Counted from the stretch's first letter, positions 17,540 through 26,690 are shown. The stretch is 64,000 bases of DNA from Arthrobacter endolithicus (GCF_026627425.1 NZ_JAPNLH010000014.1:37600-101599); one strand, 5' to 3'. Translations and numbers: made by a program. The notes: generated from the letters alone by a model not told the origin.

Positions 17540-19044
17540 TGAGCAGTCTCGTAATTGCCAACGGCCTGGTCGTCAACTCCTTCGGTAGCCGCACAGCCCA
17601 CGTGGTGGTCGACGGCGGTCGTATCTGCGCCGTGCTCGATGCTTCCGAGCCAGTGCCCCCAGCTGACCGCGTCATTGACGCCGCTGGCAGGGTCGTTATT
17701 CCCGGCGGCGTGGATGGCCACTGCCACATCGCCCAGGTGACGGGCCGCTTCAGGACCATTGACGACTATGCCTCAACGTCTATCGCCGCCCTATGGGGTG
17801 GCACCACCACTGTGATGGACTTTGGCATTCCCCGTGATGCGACAGAGTCCCCCCTCGAGGCGTCCAAAGCCAAGCTGGAGTTGGCCCGCGAATCACGCAG
17901 CGATGTCGCCCTCCATGGCGCCGTCATCGACTGGGATGAGACCATCCCGACCCAGCTTGAGGAACTCGCAGCCCTCGGCATCCGCTCCGTGAAGATGTAT
18001 ATGACGAACCGCGGCACCACGATCGCGGAGAACGACACGGTGCTAAAGGTCATGAAGGAGATGGTCCGGCTTGACGGGCTTACCTATATTCACGCCGAGC
18101 ATGACGCCATCATCGTAGACTGCACCGCCGAGCATGCAGCAGCCGGAAAAATCGGCATTGAATATTTACACGAAACCCGCCCCGAGCTAGCCGAAGAGGC
18201 TTCCGTCAGCGAAGTCCTCGCCATGGCAGAGTACACGGGGGCCCCTGTGTACTTCGTGCACCAGTCAACTGCACGTGCCGTGGACCTGGTGACTGAGGCC
18301 AGGGCGCGGGGACTGGACATCCACTCCGAGACATGCCCGCACTACCTTGTTCTGGATGACGGCGTCTATGCCTCCCGCTTCCCCGAATGGTACTCCTGCT
18401 GCCCGCCCATGCGTTCAGCAGAAACGGTCGCAGCCTTAAAGCAGCGCTTCGCCGACGGATCAATCCACACCGTTTCCAGCGATCACTCTTGCTACGACCT
18501 AACCCAGAAACGTGAGAGGACCGACGACATCCGGCAAATGCCGCACGGCCTTCCCACCATCGAAACACGTATGCCGGTCGCCTTCACTGCACTTGCCGAA
18601 ACACTGGCCACGGGTGAAAAACACACCGACAGCGCCCCAAACCGAGCACACGAAGAATTGCTGGAACGATTCGTGGAGCTTTTTTCCGCAGCTCCGGCCC
18701 GCATCAACGCTCTCCCCGGCAAAGGCGTCATCGCGGCCGGATACGACGCCGACCTTGTCGTCTTCAACCCGGACGAAACACGTACCGTCGACGGGAAGGA
18801 ATTGCACATGGGTACGGACTTCTCACCTTTCCACGGCCGCGAACTGCGAGGCTGGCCGCAGATCGTCGTCGCCGGCGGCCGTCTTGTCCTTGACGAACAA
18901 GGCTTCCACGACCCCGGCCCGGTAGGCCGCTACATTGCCCGCCTCGGCTACCGGGAAGCCGCAGCAGCATCAGATCCGCAGTCTCCGGGCGACAACGAGA
19001 CCGCCGGCAGCATACCTGCCACAACGGGAAGGACCCTGTCATGA
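17539..19044 (+). CDS. Dihydropyrimidinase/D-hydantoinase family amidohydrolase
   Basis: The 501-residue enzyme has the full metal centre of the hydantoinase family: His61 and His63 (DGHCH), the carboxylated Lys152 (VKMYMT), His185 (IHAEH), His241 (FVHQS) and Asp315 (SSDHS). HSETCPHYL and the C-terminal block PGKGVIAAGYDADLVVFN also fit. It opens a five- or six-membered cyclic ureide or imide. It overlaps the preceding and following genes by one and four bases, so the operon is tightly coupled. Dihydropyrimidinase, hydantoinase and related imidases cannot be told apart by sequence alone. Confidence 0.9.
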   Translation: MSSLVIANGLVVNSFGSRTAHVVVDGGRICAVLDASEPVPPADRVIDAAGRVVIPGGVDGHCHIAQVTGRFRTIDDYASTSIAALWGGTTTVMDFGIPRDATESPLEASKAKLELARESRSDVALHGAVIDWDETIPTQLEELAALGIRSVKMYMTNRGTTIAENDTVLKVMKEMVRLDGLTYIHAEHDAIIVDCTAEHAAAGKIGIEYLHETRPELAEEASVSEVLAMAEYTGAPVYFVHQSTARAVDLVTEARARGLDIHSETCPHYLVLDDGVYASRFPEWYSCCPPMRSAETVAALKQRFADGSIHTVSSDHSCYDLTQKRERTDDIRQMPHGLPTIETRMPVAFTALAETLATGEKHTDSAPNRAHEELLERFVELFSAAPARINALPGKGVIAAGYDADLVVFNPDETRTVDGKELHMGTDFSPFHGRELRGWPQIVVAGGRLVLDEQGFHDPGPVGRYIARLGYREAAAASDPQSPGDNETAGSIPATTGRTLS

Positions 19045-19766
19045 ACCACACCGCACGCCCCAAGCGCATCGGCATGATCGTCCCCTCATCCAACACGTGC
19101 CTCGAGCCGCAAAGCTACCGCATCCTGGGCGGCCGCGAAGACGTGACAATCCACTCAGCACGTATTCCCGTCACCCGAATCGGGGTCGACGCCGGCGCCG
19201 ACAAGCAGTTCGACATCGCGGGTATGCGCCACGCTGCAGAACTGCTAGCAACCGCCGACGTGGACGTCATCGCCTGGAACGGAACGTCCGGATCCTGGCT
19301 CGGCCCCGGACACGACCGCGCGATCGCCACCGAGATTACCGCGGCCACCGGCGTGCCCGCAACAACCTCTACCCTGGCCTACTTCGACGCCTTCACCGAT
19401 TTCGGCATCCAATCGATTGGTCTCATCACCCCCTATACCCAGGACGTCAACGAAAAAATCATCACTCGATACTCTGAGGAGGGGATCCATGTTGCCGGAC
19501 ACCGCTTCCTAGGACTCAGCGACAATGAATCCTTTGCACGCGTCGCACCCGAAGAACTCATCCCCGGCTCACTCGAGCTCGCCGCCGACCACCCCGACGC
19601 GCTCATCTACCTTTGTACAAACCTCTATGGGGCTCCCGTTGTCGAAGACCTCGAAACCCGCACGCAAGTGCCCATCCTCGACTCCGTCGCCGTCACCCTC
19701 TGGCGATGCCTTCAGCTCGCCGGAATACCCCTCCTCGACCCCCGCTGGGGCAGGCTCCTGGCCTGA
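19041..19766 (+). CDS. Arylmalonate decarboxylase/maleate isomerase-like enzyme
   Basis: The 241-residue protein starts KRIGMIVPSSNT, has WNGTSGSW near residues 79-86, PYTQDVNEK near 131 and LCTNL at 191-195. Maleate isomerases have a Cys in the first loop (ACTSGS). Here that Cys is Gly81, while the second Cys (192) is kept. Gly plus one Cys, with Tyr132 in the oxyanion loop, is the arrangement of arylmalonate decarboxylase rather than of racemase or isomerase. The start overlaps the hydantoinase stop by four bases (ATGA). It may decarboxylate a malonate-type product of the pathway; this is inference. Confidence 0.75.
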   Translation: MNHTARPKRIGMIVPSSNTCLEPQSYRILGGREDVTIHSARIPVTRIGVDAGADKQFDIAGMRHAAELLATADVDVIAWNGTSGSWLGPGHDRAIATEITAATGVPATTSTLAYFDAFTDFGIQSIGLITPYTQDVNEKIITRYSEEGIHVAGHRFLGLSDNESFARVAPEELIPGSLELAADHPDALIYLCTNLYGAPVVEDLETRTQVPILDSVAVTLWRCLQLAGIPLLDPRWGRLLA

Positions 19767-19776
19767 AGCCGCAACC

Positions 19777-19811
19777 CTCACTAACCCGCACCGAAATCGC
19801 GGGTTAGTGAG
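19777..19811. terminator. Long inverted repeat after the hydantoinase operon
   Basis: Perfect 13-base arms (19777-19789 and 19799-19811, starting CTCACTAACCCGC) surround a 9-base loop, ten bases after the last stop. No U-tract follows, but position and strength suggest a transcription terminator. Confidence 0.6.
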
Positions 19812-19834
19812 TGCAGCTGTCCTCGGGACATGCG

Positions 19835-20041
19835 TTAGCGCTTCTTCGAGTCGCCATTCTCCCGTGCGAGATTCGTCGCGTCTGGCAGTTGGATGCGGGC
19901 CATCAGGGCGTCCTGCGTTTCCCTTAGCATGGTCCCGGTTGCGCGGACTTCGGCCAGCTGAGTGTTAAGCTCGGCGATGTCTACAGCATGCTTGCACGAG
20001 TCAAGGACGAGTTGTTCGCTGGCCTCAGCCGCGGCCGCCAC
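19835..20041 (-). pseudogene. C-terminal remnant of a coiled-coil recombinase helper
   Basis: The frame reads AEASEQLVLDSCKHAVDIAE and then a heptad-like stretch to the stop at 19835. A stop upstream and lack of a ribosome site show that the N-terminus is missing. Helical charged tails like this are found in small proteins encoded next to plasmid integrases. It lies in a region of integrase debris. Identity is tentative. Confidence 0.3.
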
Positions 20042-20183
20042 ATTGTCGTCGACGGCCCGGCTGGGGAATCATCGACACCGACAACTAACGAGACCAAACG
20101 ATCACAGAAAGCCCCCGTCGAGCACTGAAACCCAAAATCGGATTCCCCGTCTGCGCGACCTTTGCAGGTAGGCGATGTATCCA

Positions 20184-20201
20184 GTTGGGGTGTACCCCAA
20201 C
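20184..20201. repeat. 18-base inverted repeat
   Basis: GTTGGGGT and ACCCCAAC flank GT. It stands in the remnant region before the secreted nuclease gene. It could be an operator or recombination half-site; nothing nearby decides. Confidence 0.35.
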
Positions 20202-20237
20202 TTGACGTCAGGGTGATGCCTTCTCGCCTGTCTGAAT

Positions 20238-20299
20238 ACTGTGAGCGGTCAGCGTCGGGGATACATCTGGGCCAGCAGCCTGATGCGGCGCACGCAGCG
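20238..20299. repeat. Diverged direct repeat, second copy at 22871-22932
   Basis: The 62 bases match 22871-22932 at about 50 positions without gaps. The second copy lies between a serine recombinase gene and an integrase fragment, so both are likely pieces of related integrase loci. Confidence 0.5.
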
Positions 20300-20593
20300 A
20301 AAGTTGGAGTAGGCCCCCGCAGGGCGAACGGGGTCTTTTGCCTGCCTGCACGCTTTACCTGCTTGCCTCCGACCGCAGCTGGTGCCCAGCCTTCAGAGGG
20401 CGGTGGGTGTGGCGCAAATAAGCGGCCGACGGCCAGTACAGAGCACTTTGGCCGGCGTCCGTCCGCCGGGCCTCCCGCGGGTTGCTGGCGGCACGGGACG
20501 GACTTTGTACCTTCAAATGTTGAATAACCGGGTGGCAAAGTAGTATCTAAGATCTCGCACGATATGGGCGTTCTTATCAATGGGGGGACACTG

Positions 20594-22069
20594 ATGTCCA
20601 GAATAATTTCGTGGTCAGCATCGTTGGTGCTGGCCGCGTCGGCTGTGATTGGCCTGCCGCAGACAGCGGGTGCTGCTGATACTGCAAGTGCGGCTACCGT
20701 GCTGAGCTACCTCAGCGTTGGGGAAGAGTCGAACGCGGGGTATGATCGTTCCTCCTTTGAACATTGGATCGATGCGGACGGCGATGGGTGTGACACCCGC
20801 GCCGAAGTGCTCCAGCAGGAGTCCCTGGTTCCCGTGACCATGAGTTCGGGCTGCACGGTCGCGACGGGGCAATGGATGTCCTGGTATGACGGGAATACAT
20901 GGACCAACGCCTCTGACGTGGACATCGATCACATGGTCCCCTTGGCTGAGGCCTGGGGGTCAGGCGCCAGGAACTGGACAGCGTCCCAGCGCCGCGATTA
21001 TGCAAATGACCTCGGTCTCCCCGTCGCTTTAGAAGCCGTCACAGATAACGTCAACCAATCCAAAAGCGATCAGGACCCCTCCACTTGGATGCCACCCCTT
21101 ACCGGCAGTGCCTGCGACTACGCCACAGACTGGACTTTGGTGAAGTACCGGTGGAACCTGAGCATCGATCCCGCCGAGCACACCGCACTCGCTTCCGTCC
21201 TTAAAGACGACTGCGGCGCCAGGCAGGTAGCACTTCCGGCTGTGGCGATAACCGCCGCGCCCGTATCGTTTGGCGATGTGCCGCCGTCAACACAGTTTTA
21301 TACCGAAATTTCCTGGCTGGCAGCCCAGGGCATCTCCACGGGGTGGGTCGAAGCAGACGGCTCAAGAACCTACAGGCCCCTTAGCCCCGTTGCCCGGGAC
21401 GCCATGGCCGCGTTCCTTTACCGGCTCGCCGGGAAACCCGTCTTCACCTCGCCTGCAGTGTCACCTTTTGCGGATGTCGATTCGTCTAATCAGTTTTACA
21501 AGGAGATCACCTGGCTCTCAGCCATGAACATCTCAACCGGATGGCCGGAACCTGACGGCCGGCGAACATTCCGGCCACTTGAGCCTGTCAACCGGGATGC
21601 CATGGCGGCGTTCCTCTACCGATCTGCGGGCAGCCCCTGGTTTCAGGCTCCGCCTTCATCTCCCTTCGTTGACGTCTCCACCGGGAACATGTTCTACCAG
21701 CAAATTACCTGGCTCGCCTCAATGGGGATCTCCACCGGGTGGGATGCAGGCTCCGGGTGTCAGGCCTTCCAGCCGGTACAGCCCGTCGCCAGAGACGCCA
21801 TGGCCGCCTTCATCTTCAGATTCGTCAATGGAGGCACCAGCCCAGTCGGAAGCGGATGCAACACAGGCGGTGGTGGAACGGTCCTGCCACCTCCGCCACC
21901 TCCCACTCAACCGGCAAATCCGGGGGACACCAAAAACTGCGGTGACTTCGACACCTGGCAGGCGGCACAATCCTGGTTCGATACTTACTACCCCTACTAC
22001 GGGGACGTGGCCCGGCTGGACTCCGACGGCGATCGCATCGCCTGTGAGACCCTTCCCGGACACCCCTGA
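20594..22069 (+). CDS. Secreted HNH-type nuclease with three SLH repeats and an excalibur domain
   Basis: A signal peptide (residues 1-28, ending AGAA) leads to a nuclease domain with DIDHMVPLAEAWGSGA, the block of secreted GmrSD/DUF1524-type HNH nucleases, and Asn-containing NVNQSKSDQDP. Three S-layer-homology-like repeats follow, each with a (T/S)QFYxEI(S/T)WLxxxxISTGW and RDAMAAFLYR pattern. A proline-rich linker then leads to an excalibur calcium-binding motif DSDGDRIACE at the C-terminus. ATG 20594 has GGGGG upstream. The protein should be anchored at the wall and cut DNA outside the cell, for defence, nutrition or DNA uptake. It stands alone, flanked by recombinase remnants. Confidence 0.85.
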   Translation: MSRIISWSASLVLAASAVIGLPQTAGAADTASAATVLSYLSVGEESNAGYDRSSFEHWIDADGDGCDTRAEVLQQESLVPVTMSSGCTVATGQWMSWYDGNTWTNASDVDIDHMVPLAEAWGSGARNWTASQRRDYANDLGLPVALEAVTDNVNQSKSDQDPSTWMPPLTGSACDYATDWTLVKYRWNLSIDPAEHTALASVLKDDCGARQVALPAVAITAAPVSFGDVPPSTQFYTEISWLAAQGISTGWVEADGSRTYRPLSPVARDAMAAFLYRLAGKPVFTSPAVSPFADVDSSNQFYKEITWLSAMNISTGWPEPDGRRTFRPLEPVNRDAMAAFLYRSAGSPWFQAPPSSPFVDVSTGNMFYQQITWLASMGISTGWDAGSGCQAFQPVQPVARDAMAAFIFRFVNGGTSPVGSGCNTGGGGTVLPPPPPPTQPANPGDTKNCGDFDTWQAAQSWFDTYYPYYGDVARLDSDGDRIACETLPGHP

Positions 22070-22182
22070 AGCGTGAGCGGCCAGGTCCGAAACCGGATGC
22101 ACCTGCCCTAGCCAGCCCGCCCTGCTGCTTCCCCGTGCCAGAACCTGTGCAGGCAGAGCGAACCCGTTGAGGTTAACCGGTT

Positions 22183-22449
22183 TCAGTGGCCCGGGGTCGG
22201 GGCGGGGCATTGTGGCCGGGTGTTGTTGTCAGAACGTGAGGTCATGATCCTGCCGGCACCACTACAGGTCGGCACTGCCCACGAAGGTGCTGCGCTGGGG
22301 AAGGATCCGGGGCCAGGACCACTCCGCCGGCGCTGGGCCTGGCGCATCCCATACGGCGGTGGGTGAGGTCGATGCCCCGGCGCACCTCTCGCCGTGAGGA
22401 GCTGGTGCAGGGCTGCTTCGACTCTTTCGTTGAGCGGTTCGGGTTTCAT
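22183..22449 (-). CDS. Small ORF coupled to the integrase fragment
   Basis: The ATG at 22449 overlaps the stop of the integrase fragment (ATGA), as for the helper genes that follow plasmid integrases. Only the first 25 codons (KPEPLNERVEAALHQLLTAR) look natural. After that the frame is proline/arginine-rich and another frame looks better, so the gene is probably frameshifted. Confidence 0.4.
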   Translation of the reverse strand: MKPEPLNERVEAALHQLLTARGAPGHRPHPPPYGMRQAQRRRSGPGPGSFPSAAPSWAVPTCSGAGRIMTSRSDNNTRPQCPAPTPGH

Positions 22450-22904
22450 GCTATGCCGGTTTCCTGGATGAGTAGGTCGAGCTGTTTGACCAATGCTTGG
22501 TGTCTTCGTGCTTCGCTGTCCCAGCTGCGCCCGATGGCGTCTTGGGCCAGGAGGGCGGCGTCTTTGCGTTGGGCTTGAAGCACTTGCAGGTTGCTGTTCT
22601 CGGTGCGGAAGCTGGGGCAGTGTTCGCAGATGTTCGCATAGGGGCAGGCTTCCTGCGCCGGGGCGCGGAGGCAGAAGCCGCCGGCCAGGCGGGATTTGAT
22701 GATCGGTGTTTCACGCCAGTTGCCGCCGGTGATGCTTGTGATGGGCAGCTGGGTTCTTCCTGTTCCGGTCGTGATGCCGATGCGGGTCTTAGCCAGGTCC
22801 AGGGCTCGTTCGTATTGACGGGTGTTGTCGCGGGTCTCGGATGTCTTCCTGACGGTTTCCTTCCTGGCGTGCTGTAAGCGGTCAGCGTCTGGGATACACC
22901 CCGT
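22446..22904 (-). pseudogene. C-terminal part of a tyrosine-type integrase/transposase
   Basis: In the frame ending at 22446 the sequence reads IPDADRLQHARKETVRKT, RQYERALDLAKTRIGI, then LAGGFCLRAPAQEACPYANI with CEHCPSF, and a helical tail ending LIQETGIA. The cysteine cluster (FC, ACPYANICEHC) is typical of the C-terminal extension of long actinobacterial integrases. The catalytic Arg/His/Tyr domain is missing, and a stop occurs just upstream of 22904 in this frame. It abuts the 3' end of a serine recombinase gene. Confidence 0.55.
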
Positions 22905-22959
22905 TCAGCAGCCTGAACCAGCTCACGCAGCGGGATCGGGCGCATCCCATCGCCATCGT

Positions 22960-23547
22960 TCATGAGCTGACCTCGGCGTACTTTCCGCTGCCGTTCAGTG
23001 CTGCATACAGCGTCTGCCGCGAGACGCCAAGATCCCGGGCCACCTTGGCTTTGGGCGCGTCCTGGGCAATCCGCTGGCGTGCCAGCTGGATTTGTTCCGG
23101 TGCAAGCTTCGGAACCCGGTCGTAAACGCCGTTCCTCTTGGCAATGGCAATGCCCTCCGCCTGACGCTCACGGATGGTCTTGCGCTCCAACTGCGCGATG
23201 GCGGCCAGGACCGTGAGCATGAACTCCCCCTGGGGCGTATCAGTGTTCAGGGCCGGGTTGTCGATGAACTCCAGGGCGACGCCCTTGGCTTTGAGTTGCT
23301 CAACGAGAGCGAGAAGGTCCGTCGTGGACCGTGCCAGGCGATCGGGTGACTTCACCCGAACCTTGTCCCCGTCGCGGACGTAGACGAGCATCTGCTGGAG
23401 CTGGGCTCTGTCGTCTGTGTTCTTGCCGCTGACCTTCTCGGAGAACAGCCTGTCCACAGGGCCAAGTGCTTCGAGCTGCCGCGCCTCGTTCTGGTCGGCA
23501 GCGCTAACCCGCACGTAGCCAACTACCTGCCCTTTGTGTCCAGCCAT
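22960..23547 (-). CDS. Serine recombinase (resolvase/Pin-like)
   Basis: The 195-residue protein begins GQVVGYVRVSAADQNEARQ with the catalytic Ser in YVRVS, has DKVRVKSPDRLARST, the long alpha-E helix ending QLERKTIRERQAEG, and a C-terminal HTH (KAKVARDLGVSRQTLYAAL). It differs clearly from the recombinase at 11654, so the two came with different elements. The stop TGA overlaps an ATG (TCATGA at 22960-22963) that opens a short reading frame toward the integrase fragment. Upstream, 23548-23711 holds the likely promoter. Confidence 0.88.
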   Translation of the reverse strand: MAGHKGQVVGYVRVSAADQNEARQLEALGPVDRLFSEKVSGKNTDDRAQLQQMLVYVRDGDKVRVKSPDRLARSTTDLLALVEQLKAKGVALEFIDNPALNTDTPQGEFMLTVLAAIAQLERKTIRERQAEGIAIAKRNGVYDRVPKLAPEQIQLARQRIAQDAPKAKVARDLGVSRQTLYAALNGSGKYAEVSS

Positions 23548-23711
23548 CTTTATAACCCTCCATCAGTTATGTCTAACCATAGTCGAAAAATACCTTGATT
23601 GACGTAACTCTGCAGTGATCTCAACATGTTAGTTCGGGTACACCCTGATGGACACTTGACAACGGCCCCGGTGCAACGAGTATTCTCTCGCCGCATCGGA
23701 GACGTCGTGGT

Positions 23712-24302
23712 TCAGCTGCTGCTTACATTGCAGCTGGTGATACCCGTCCCAGCCTGATGAAGGGGATCAGCTTCGTCGCGGGATCGACCCACCCAAGCCT
23801 TGTGATGGTCAGCAACGAATAGCCCACTTCTTCGCCTACCTTGGAGTACACCGACCCTCGTGCGGCCTTCGACTACTTGCAACCCTTCACTACTTGGCTG
23901 CAAGAGTACGCGCGAGATAAGGATGGGCGGGACAAGCCAAGTCCCCTCGCCGGCCCAGGCATCCACTATGCCTGGCTGATGCTCTCGAACCTTCAGAGAA
24001 TATTCATGGAGTACGGCGTATCCTTCGATCACGTCAGGCTCACTTGGACCGGTCTGCATGGTGTCTAGTTCCTCTACGGGAACGGACTCACATGACCAAG
24101 CAACGCAGCTCAGATCAATGGTGCCGTAATCCCTTAGGAATGGCTCGTAGGTTCCGTGTTCCCAGAGCCATTGCCTAATGACTTCATCAGGCCACCCCAG
24201 TGCCAAAATGGCCGAGTGCCGGAAAAATGCCTCGCGTCCATCGGCGTCAAACCAAGAGTCCGGCCGGGGAAGACCGCTGAGATCTTTGAGATAGACAGAC
24301 AC
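23712..24302 (-). CDS. Hypothetical protein, 196 aa
   Basis: The frame has blocks that look conserved, such as LVPPILISRVLL followed by GLQVVEGRTRVGVLQGR and HHKAWVGR. The VVEGRTRVGVL stretch recalls proteins with a ParB-like or pseudo-nuclease fold, but I cannot assign a family. The GTG start lacks a good ribosome site. It sits in a mobile debris region and may be degraded. Confidence 0.45.
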   Translation of the reverse strand: MSVYLKDLSGLPRPDSWFDADGREAFFRHSAILALGWPDEVIRQWLWEHGTYEPFLRDYGTIDLSCVAWSCESVPVEELDTMQTGPSEPDVIEGYAVLHEYSLKVREHQPGIVDAWAGEGTWLVPPILISRVLLQPSSEGLQVVEGRTRVGVLQGRRRSGLFVADHHKAWVGRSRDEADPLHQAGTGITSCNVSSS

Positions 24303-24370
24303 CGTTAGATTCTTGCAGAGTGAAAGACCAATGTTCTAGTACTGCGTCCCCTCCGCCCGTGGTTCGTCAT

Positions 24371-24480
24371 TCAGGCCAGTACTCGGGCTACGTCGTAGCT
24401 TGCGGACTTTGCCAGTGTGTGCCGGGCGTGGTCATAGCGACGGGTGGTGCGCGGGTCCGAGAGGTCGATCATCGCCGCAC
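24371..24480 (-). pseudogene. C-terminal fragment of a tyrosine recombinase
   Basis: The minus strand reads LSDPRTTRRYDHARHTL and ends ...YDVARVLA before a stop at 24371-24373. DPRTTRRYD contains the catalytic Tyr region of XerD-like integrases. Nothing upstream continues it. The rest of 24303-24693 has no supportable gene. Confidence 0.5.
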
Positions 24481-24693
24481 GAATTCACAAACCACCCCGA
24501 TGGGACCACTCTCGGTTAGATGTCGCCGGCGTGGTTGGGCCCCCAAGAGGTTCCGCCATTGTGACCCCGGATATAGGGCCTGGACCCAGCGGGCCCGGTC
24601 ATAGCATCGTTCACTGGAAATAGTCGACGGGAAACGAGGAGAACGGGCCCCGGCGCCGACCCTCCCGCCTTTAACGGATGAGCCGGAACATTC

Positions 24694-25087
24694 TCAGTTA
24701 TAGCGCCAGCGGTGGTTTTCCAGTGCACGCAGCAGTGGAGCGGGGTCGGTCGTCAGATGGTCAACGGGGCGGTTCCCGGCCAGGTCCCTAAACGGGGCGA
24801 TCATCCAGAGGGCGAAGTAGTTAGGTTGCACACCCAGCTCCATGGCCCTCCGAAAGAGCGCGGTGACGGTTGGCTGGAGTTGTCCGCCGGGGAGGAACTG
24901 GAACCCGGGGCAGAAGGTGCCGTTGTCGATGAAGACGCGGACGAGCTGCTGAGTCACGGGTTCGGGGTCTTCCATCAGCTCGGAGAGCCGGCGCCGCAAT
25001 TACCCGAGGGTTGGCAGTGTGAACTCTCGGCGGATTCCTGCCCAGCTCTGATCGCTGATGGGCCGTGCCTTCAACGTCGACGCGCCC
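24694..25087 (-). pseudogene. Degraded gene, downstream half (copy 1), cut by the IS701 element
   Basis: The frame ends at 24694 after APFRDLAGNRPVDHLTTDPA and LLRALENHRWRYN, the end-block seen in Xre/MbcA/ParS-type antitoxins (RPVD, then LL, AL). An in-frame TAA separates it from the upstream SDQSWAGIRREF. The IS701 element begins at 25088. The N-terminal part resumes beyond the IS at 26522-26690. A second degraded copy lies at 33053-33142 plus 34930-35100. The antitoxin assignment is tentative. Confidence 0.45.
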
Positions 25088-26521
25088 CTAGTAGTACTTA
25101 GTTAGGTCGGCGTGGCGGCTTTTAATCCCTGACCGATTCTGTTAATTTTTGAGGCACGAAACCGGATGAGCTTGCTGAGACCAAAGCGGAACTGGAAGCG
25201 TTCGTTCAGGATGTGTTCGCGTCGCTTCCGCGGGCGGATCAGCGGAACAAGGGGAACCTGTATCTGCACGGTCTGATGCTGGACGGGCGGCGGAAGTCGA
25301 TGCAGCCGATGGGCGTCCTGCTCGGGGTCGATTACCAGCAGCTGCAGCAGTTCGTCTCGTCCTCGCCGTGGAAGCTCGAGCCGGTGCGCCGGGTCCTGGT
25401 GCGCAAGGCCGTTGAGGTGATCGGCCCCGATGCGTGGGTTGTTGACGATACCGGGTTCAAGAAGGAAGGCGGCTCCTCGCCGTGCGTTGCGCGGCAGTAT
25501 TCGGGCACGTTGGGCAAGATCGGCAACTGCCAGATCGCGGTCAGTATCCATGCGGCCACTGACCAGGCGTCCTGCCCGCTGGACTGGCGGCTCTATGTGC
25601 CGCAAGCCTGGGATGACACGTCCGCGGACACGAATGCCCAAGCCGAAATGATCGCCGCCCGTCGGGCCAAGGCGCAGATCCCCCAGCTCCAGCGCCACCG
25701 GACGAAGTGGGCGATGGCCTTGGAAATGATCGACGAACCGGGCGCCTGGGGCTATCGGCCCCCGATCATGGTCGCAGACGCCGTCTATGGGGAGATCACC
25801 GCGTTCCGGTCCGGGCTGACCGAGCGGGCGATCCCCTACATGGTCGCCGTCAAGCACTCGACCACAGCACATCTGCAGGACGCAGCGATCGGCGTGGCTG
25901 AGTACGCCGGCAAAGGCCCCCGCTCACACCAGCGCCGCTACCTGGACGCCCCCACATCACTGAAGGACATGGTCGTGGCAGCCGGCCGTAAGGGATTGCA
26001 TCAGGTCACCTGGCGGCACGGGACCAAGTCCACCACGAGCAACAAAACCGCTTCGATGAGGTCCCGTTTTATTGCACTGCGGGTCCGGGCCGCAAACCGT
26101 GAAATTCCCCGCGCCCAGGACGGTTCCCTCCCCGCCAAGTGGCTGCTCGCGGAATGGGCCAAAGGCGCACCCACACCCACCGATTACTGGCTCTCCACCT
26201 TGCCGGAGACGACACCGCTGAAGGAACTCGTCCGGATCGCGAAAATCCGGTGGCGCATCGAGCACGACTACCGCGAACTGAAAACCGGTCTCGGGCTCGA
26301 CCACTTTGAAGGCCGCACCTGGCTCGGCTGGCACCACCACGCCACCCTCGTCACCGCCGCCCATTTATTCATCACCACACTGCGCCTGACACGCCCAAAA
26401 GCGCCTGGGGCAGCCTGAGCCTCTACGGCATCCTCCGCGAGCTCCAACACCTCGTCGCCGTCCGGACCGGATACTGCCCCTACTGCCACCCACGAGCACC
26501 AACCTAACTAAGTACTACTAG
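25088..26521 (+). mobile_element. IS701-family insertion sequence with CTAG target duplication
   Basis: Terminal inverted repeats begin TAGTACTTAGTTAGGT at both ends (25092 onward and, inverted, ending 26517). They are flanked by CTAG at 25088-25091 and 26518-26521. IS701 is known to duplicate YTAG, so the boundaries are firm. The element is 1426 bases between duplications, carries one transposase gene and interrupts an already decaying antitoxin-like gene. Confidence 0.88.
25213..26507 (+). CDS. IS701-family DDE transposase, full product needs a -1 frameshift
   Basis: The transposase has the DDE triad: Asp in WVVDDTGFKKEGG, Asp in MVADAVYG, and Glu in WRIEHDYRELKTGLGLDHFEG. In frame 0 it stops at 26416-26418, just before the usual family ending. 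A -1 shift at CCCAAAA (about 26395-26402) restores AWGSLSLYGILRELQHL and a CPYC tail, stopping at TAA 26505-26507. CCCAAAA in phase C CCA AAA is a canonical slippery heptamer, so the shift may be programmed, or a mutation may have killed the gene. The only start I see is GTG 25213, so the N-terminus is uncertain. Confidence 0.75.
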
Positions 26522-26690
26522 CCGCGATGCTTTTCAAGGAGCCATTGGGTGGAGAGAGCGGGTTCCGGCGCAGTGTGAAGGTCCGCAGCGCGGAGCTCGA
26601 GGAGCTCGAGGCGGACCTGAACTAACTTGCCAGTATTCGATGCTGACCAGGTCACCGCTTCCCACAGTCGCGGTGCAGGGGGCATCCCAG
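26522..26690 (-). pseudogene. N-terminal remnant of the IS-interrupted gene (copy 1)
   Basis: The minus strand reads GDLVSIEYWQV, then with frame changes ALRTFTLRRNPLS. Copy 2 at 34930-35100 reads SSDLVSIEFWHVQVRLTS and ALRTFTLRRNPLSTQWLF in one frame, so copy 1 carries small indels here. Confidence 0.4.

Noticed and set aside
19981..20580. 199-codon minus-strand frame
   Set aside because: Only a short part resembles the integrase remnant; most is out of phase and has no start signal.
25102..25872. Long minus-strand frame inside the IS701 element
   Set aside because: Antisense to the DDE transposase and rich in Arg/His/Gly; no independent support.
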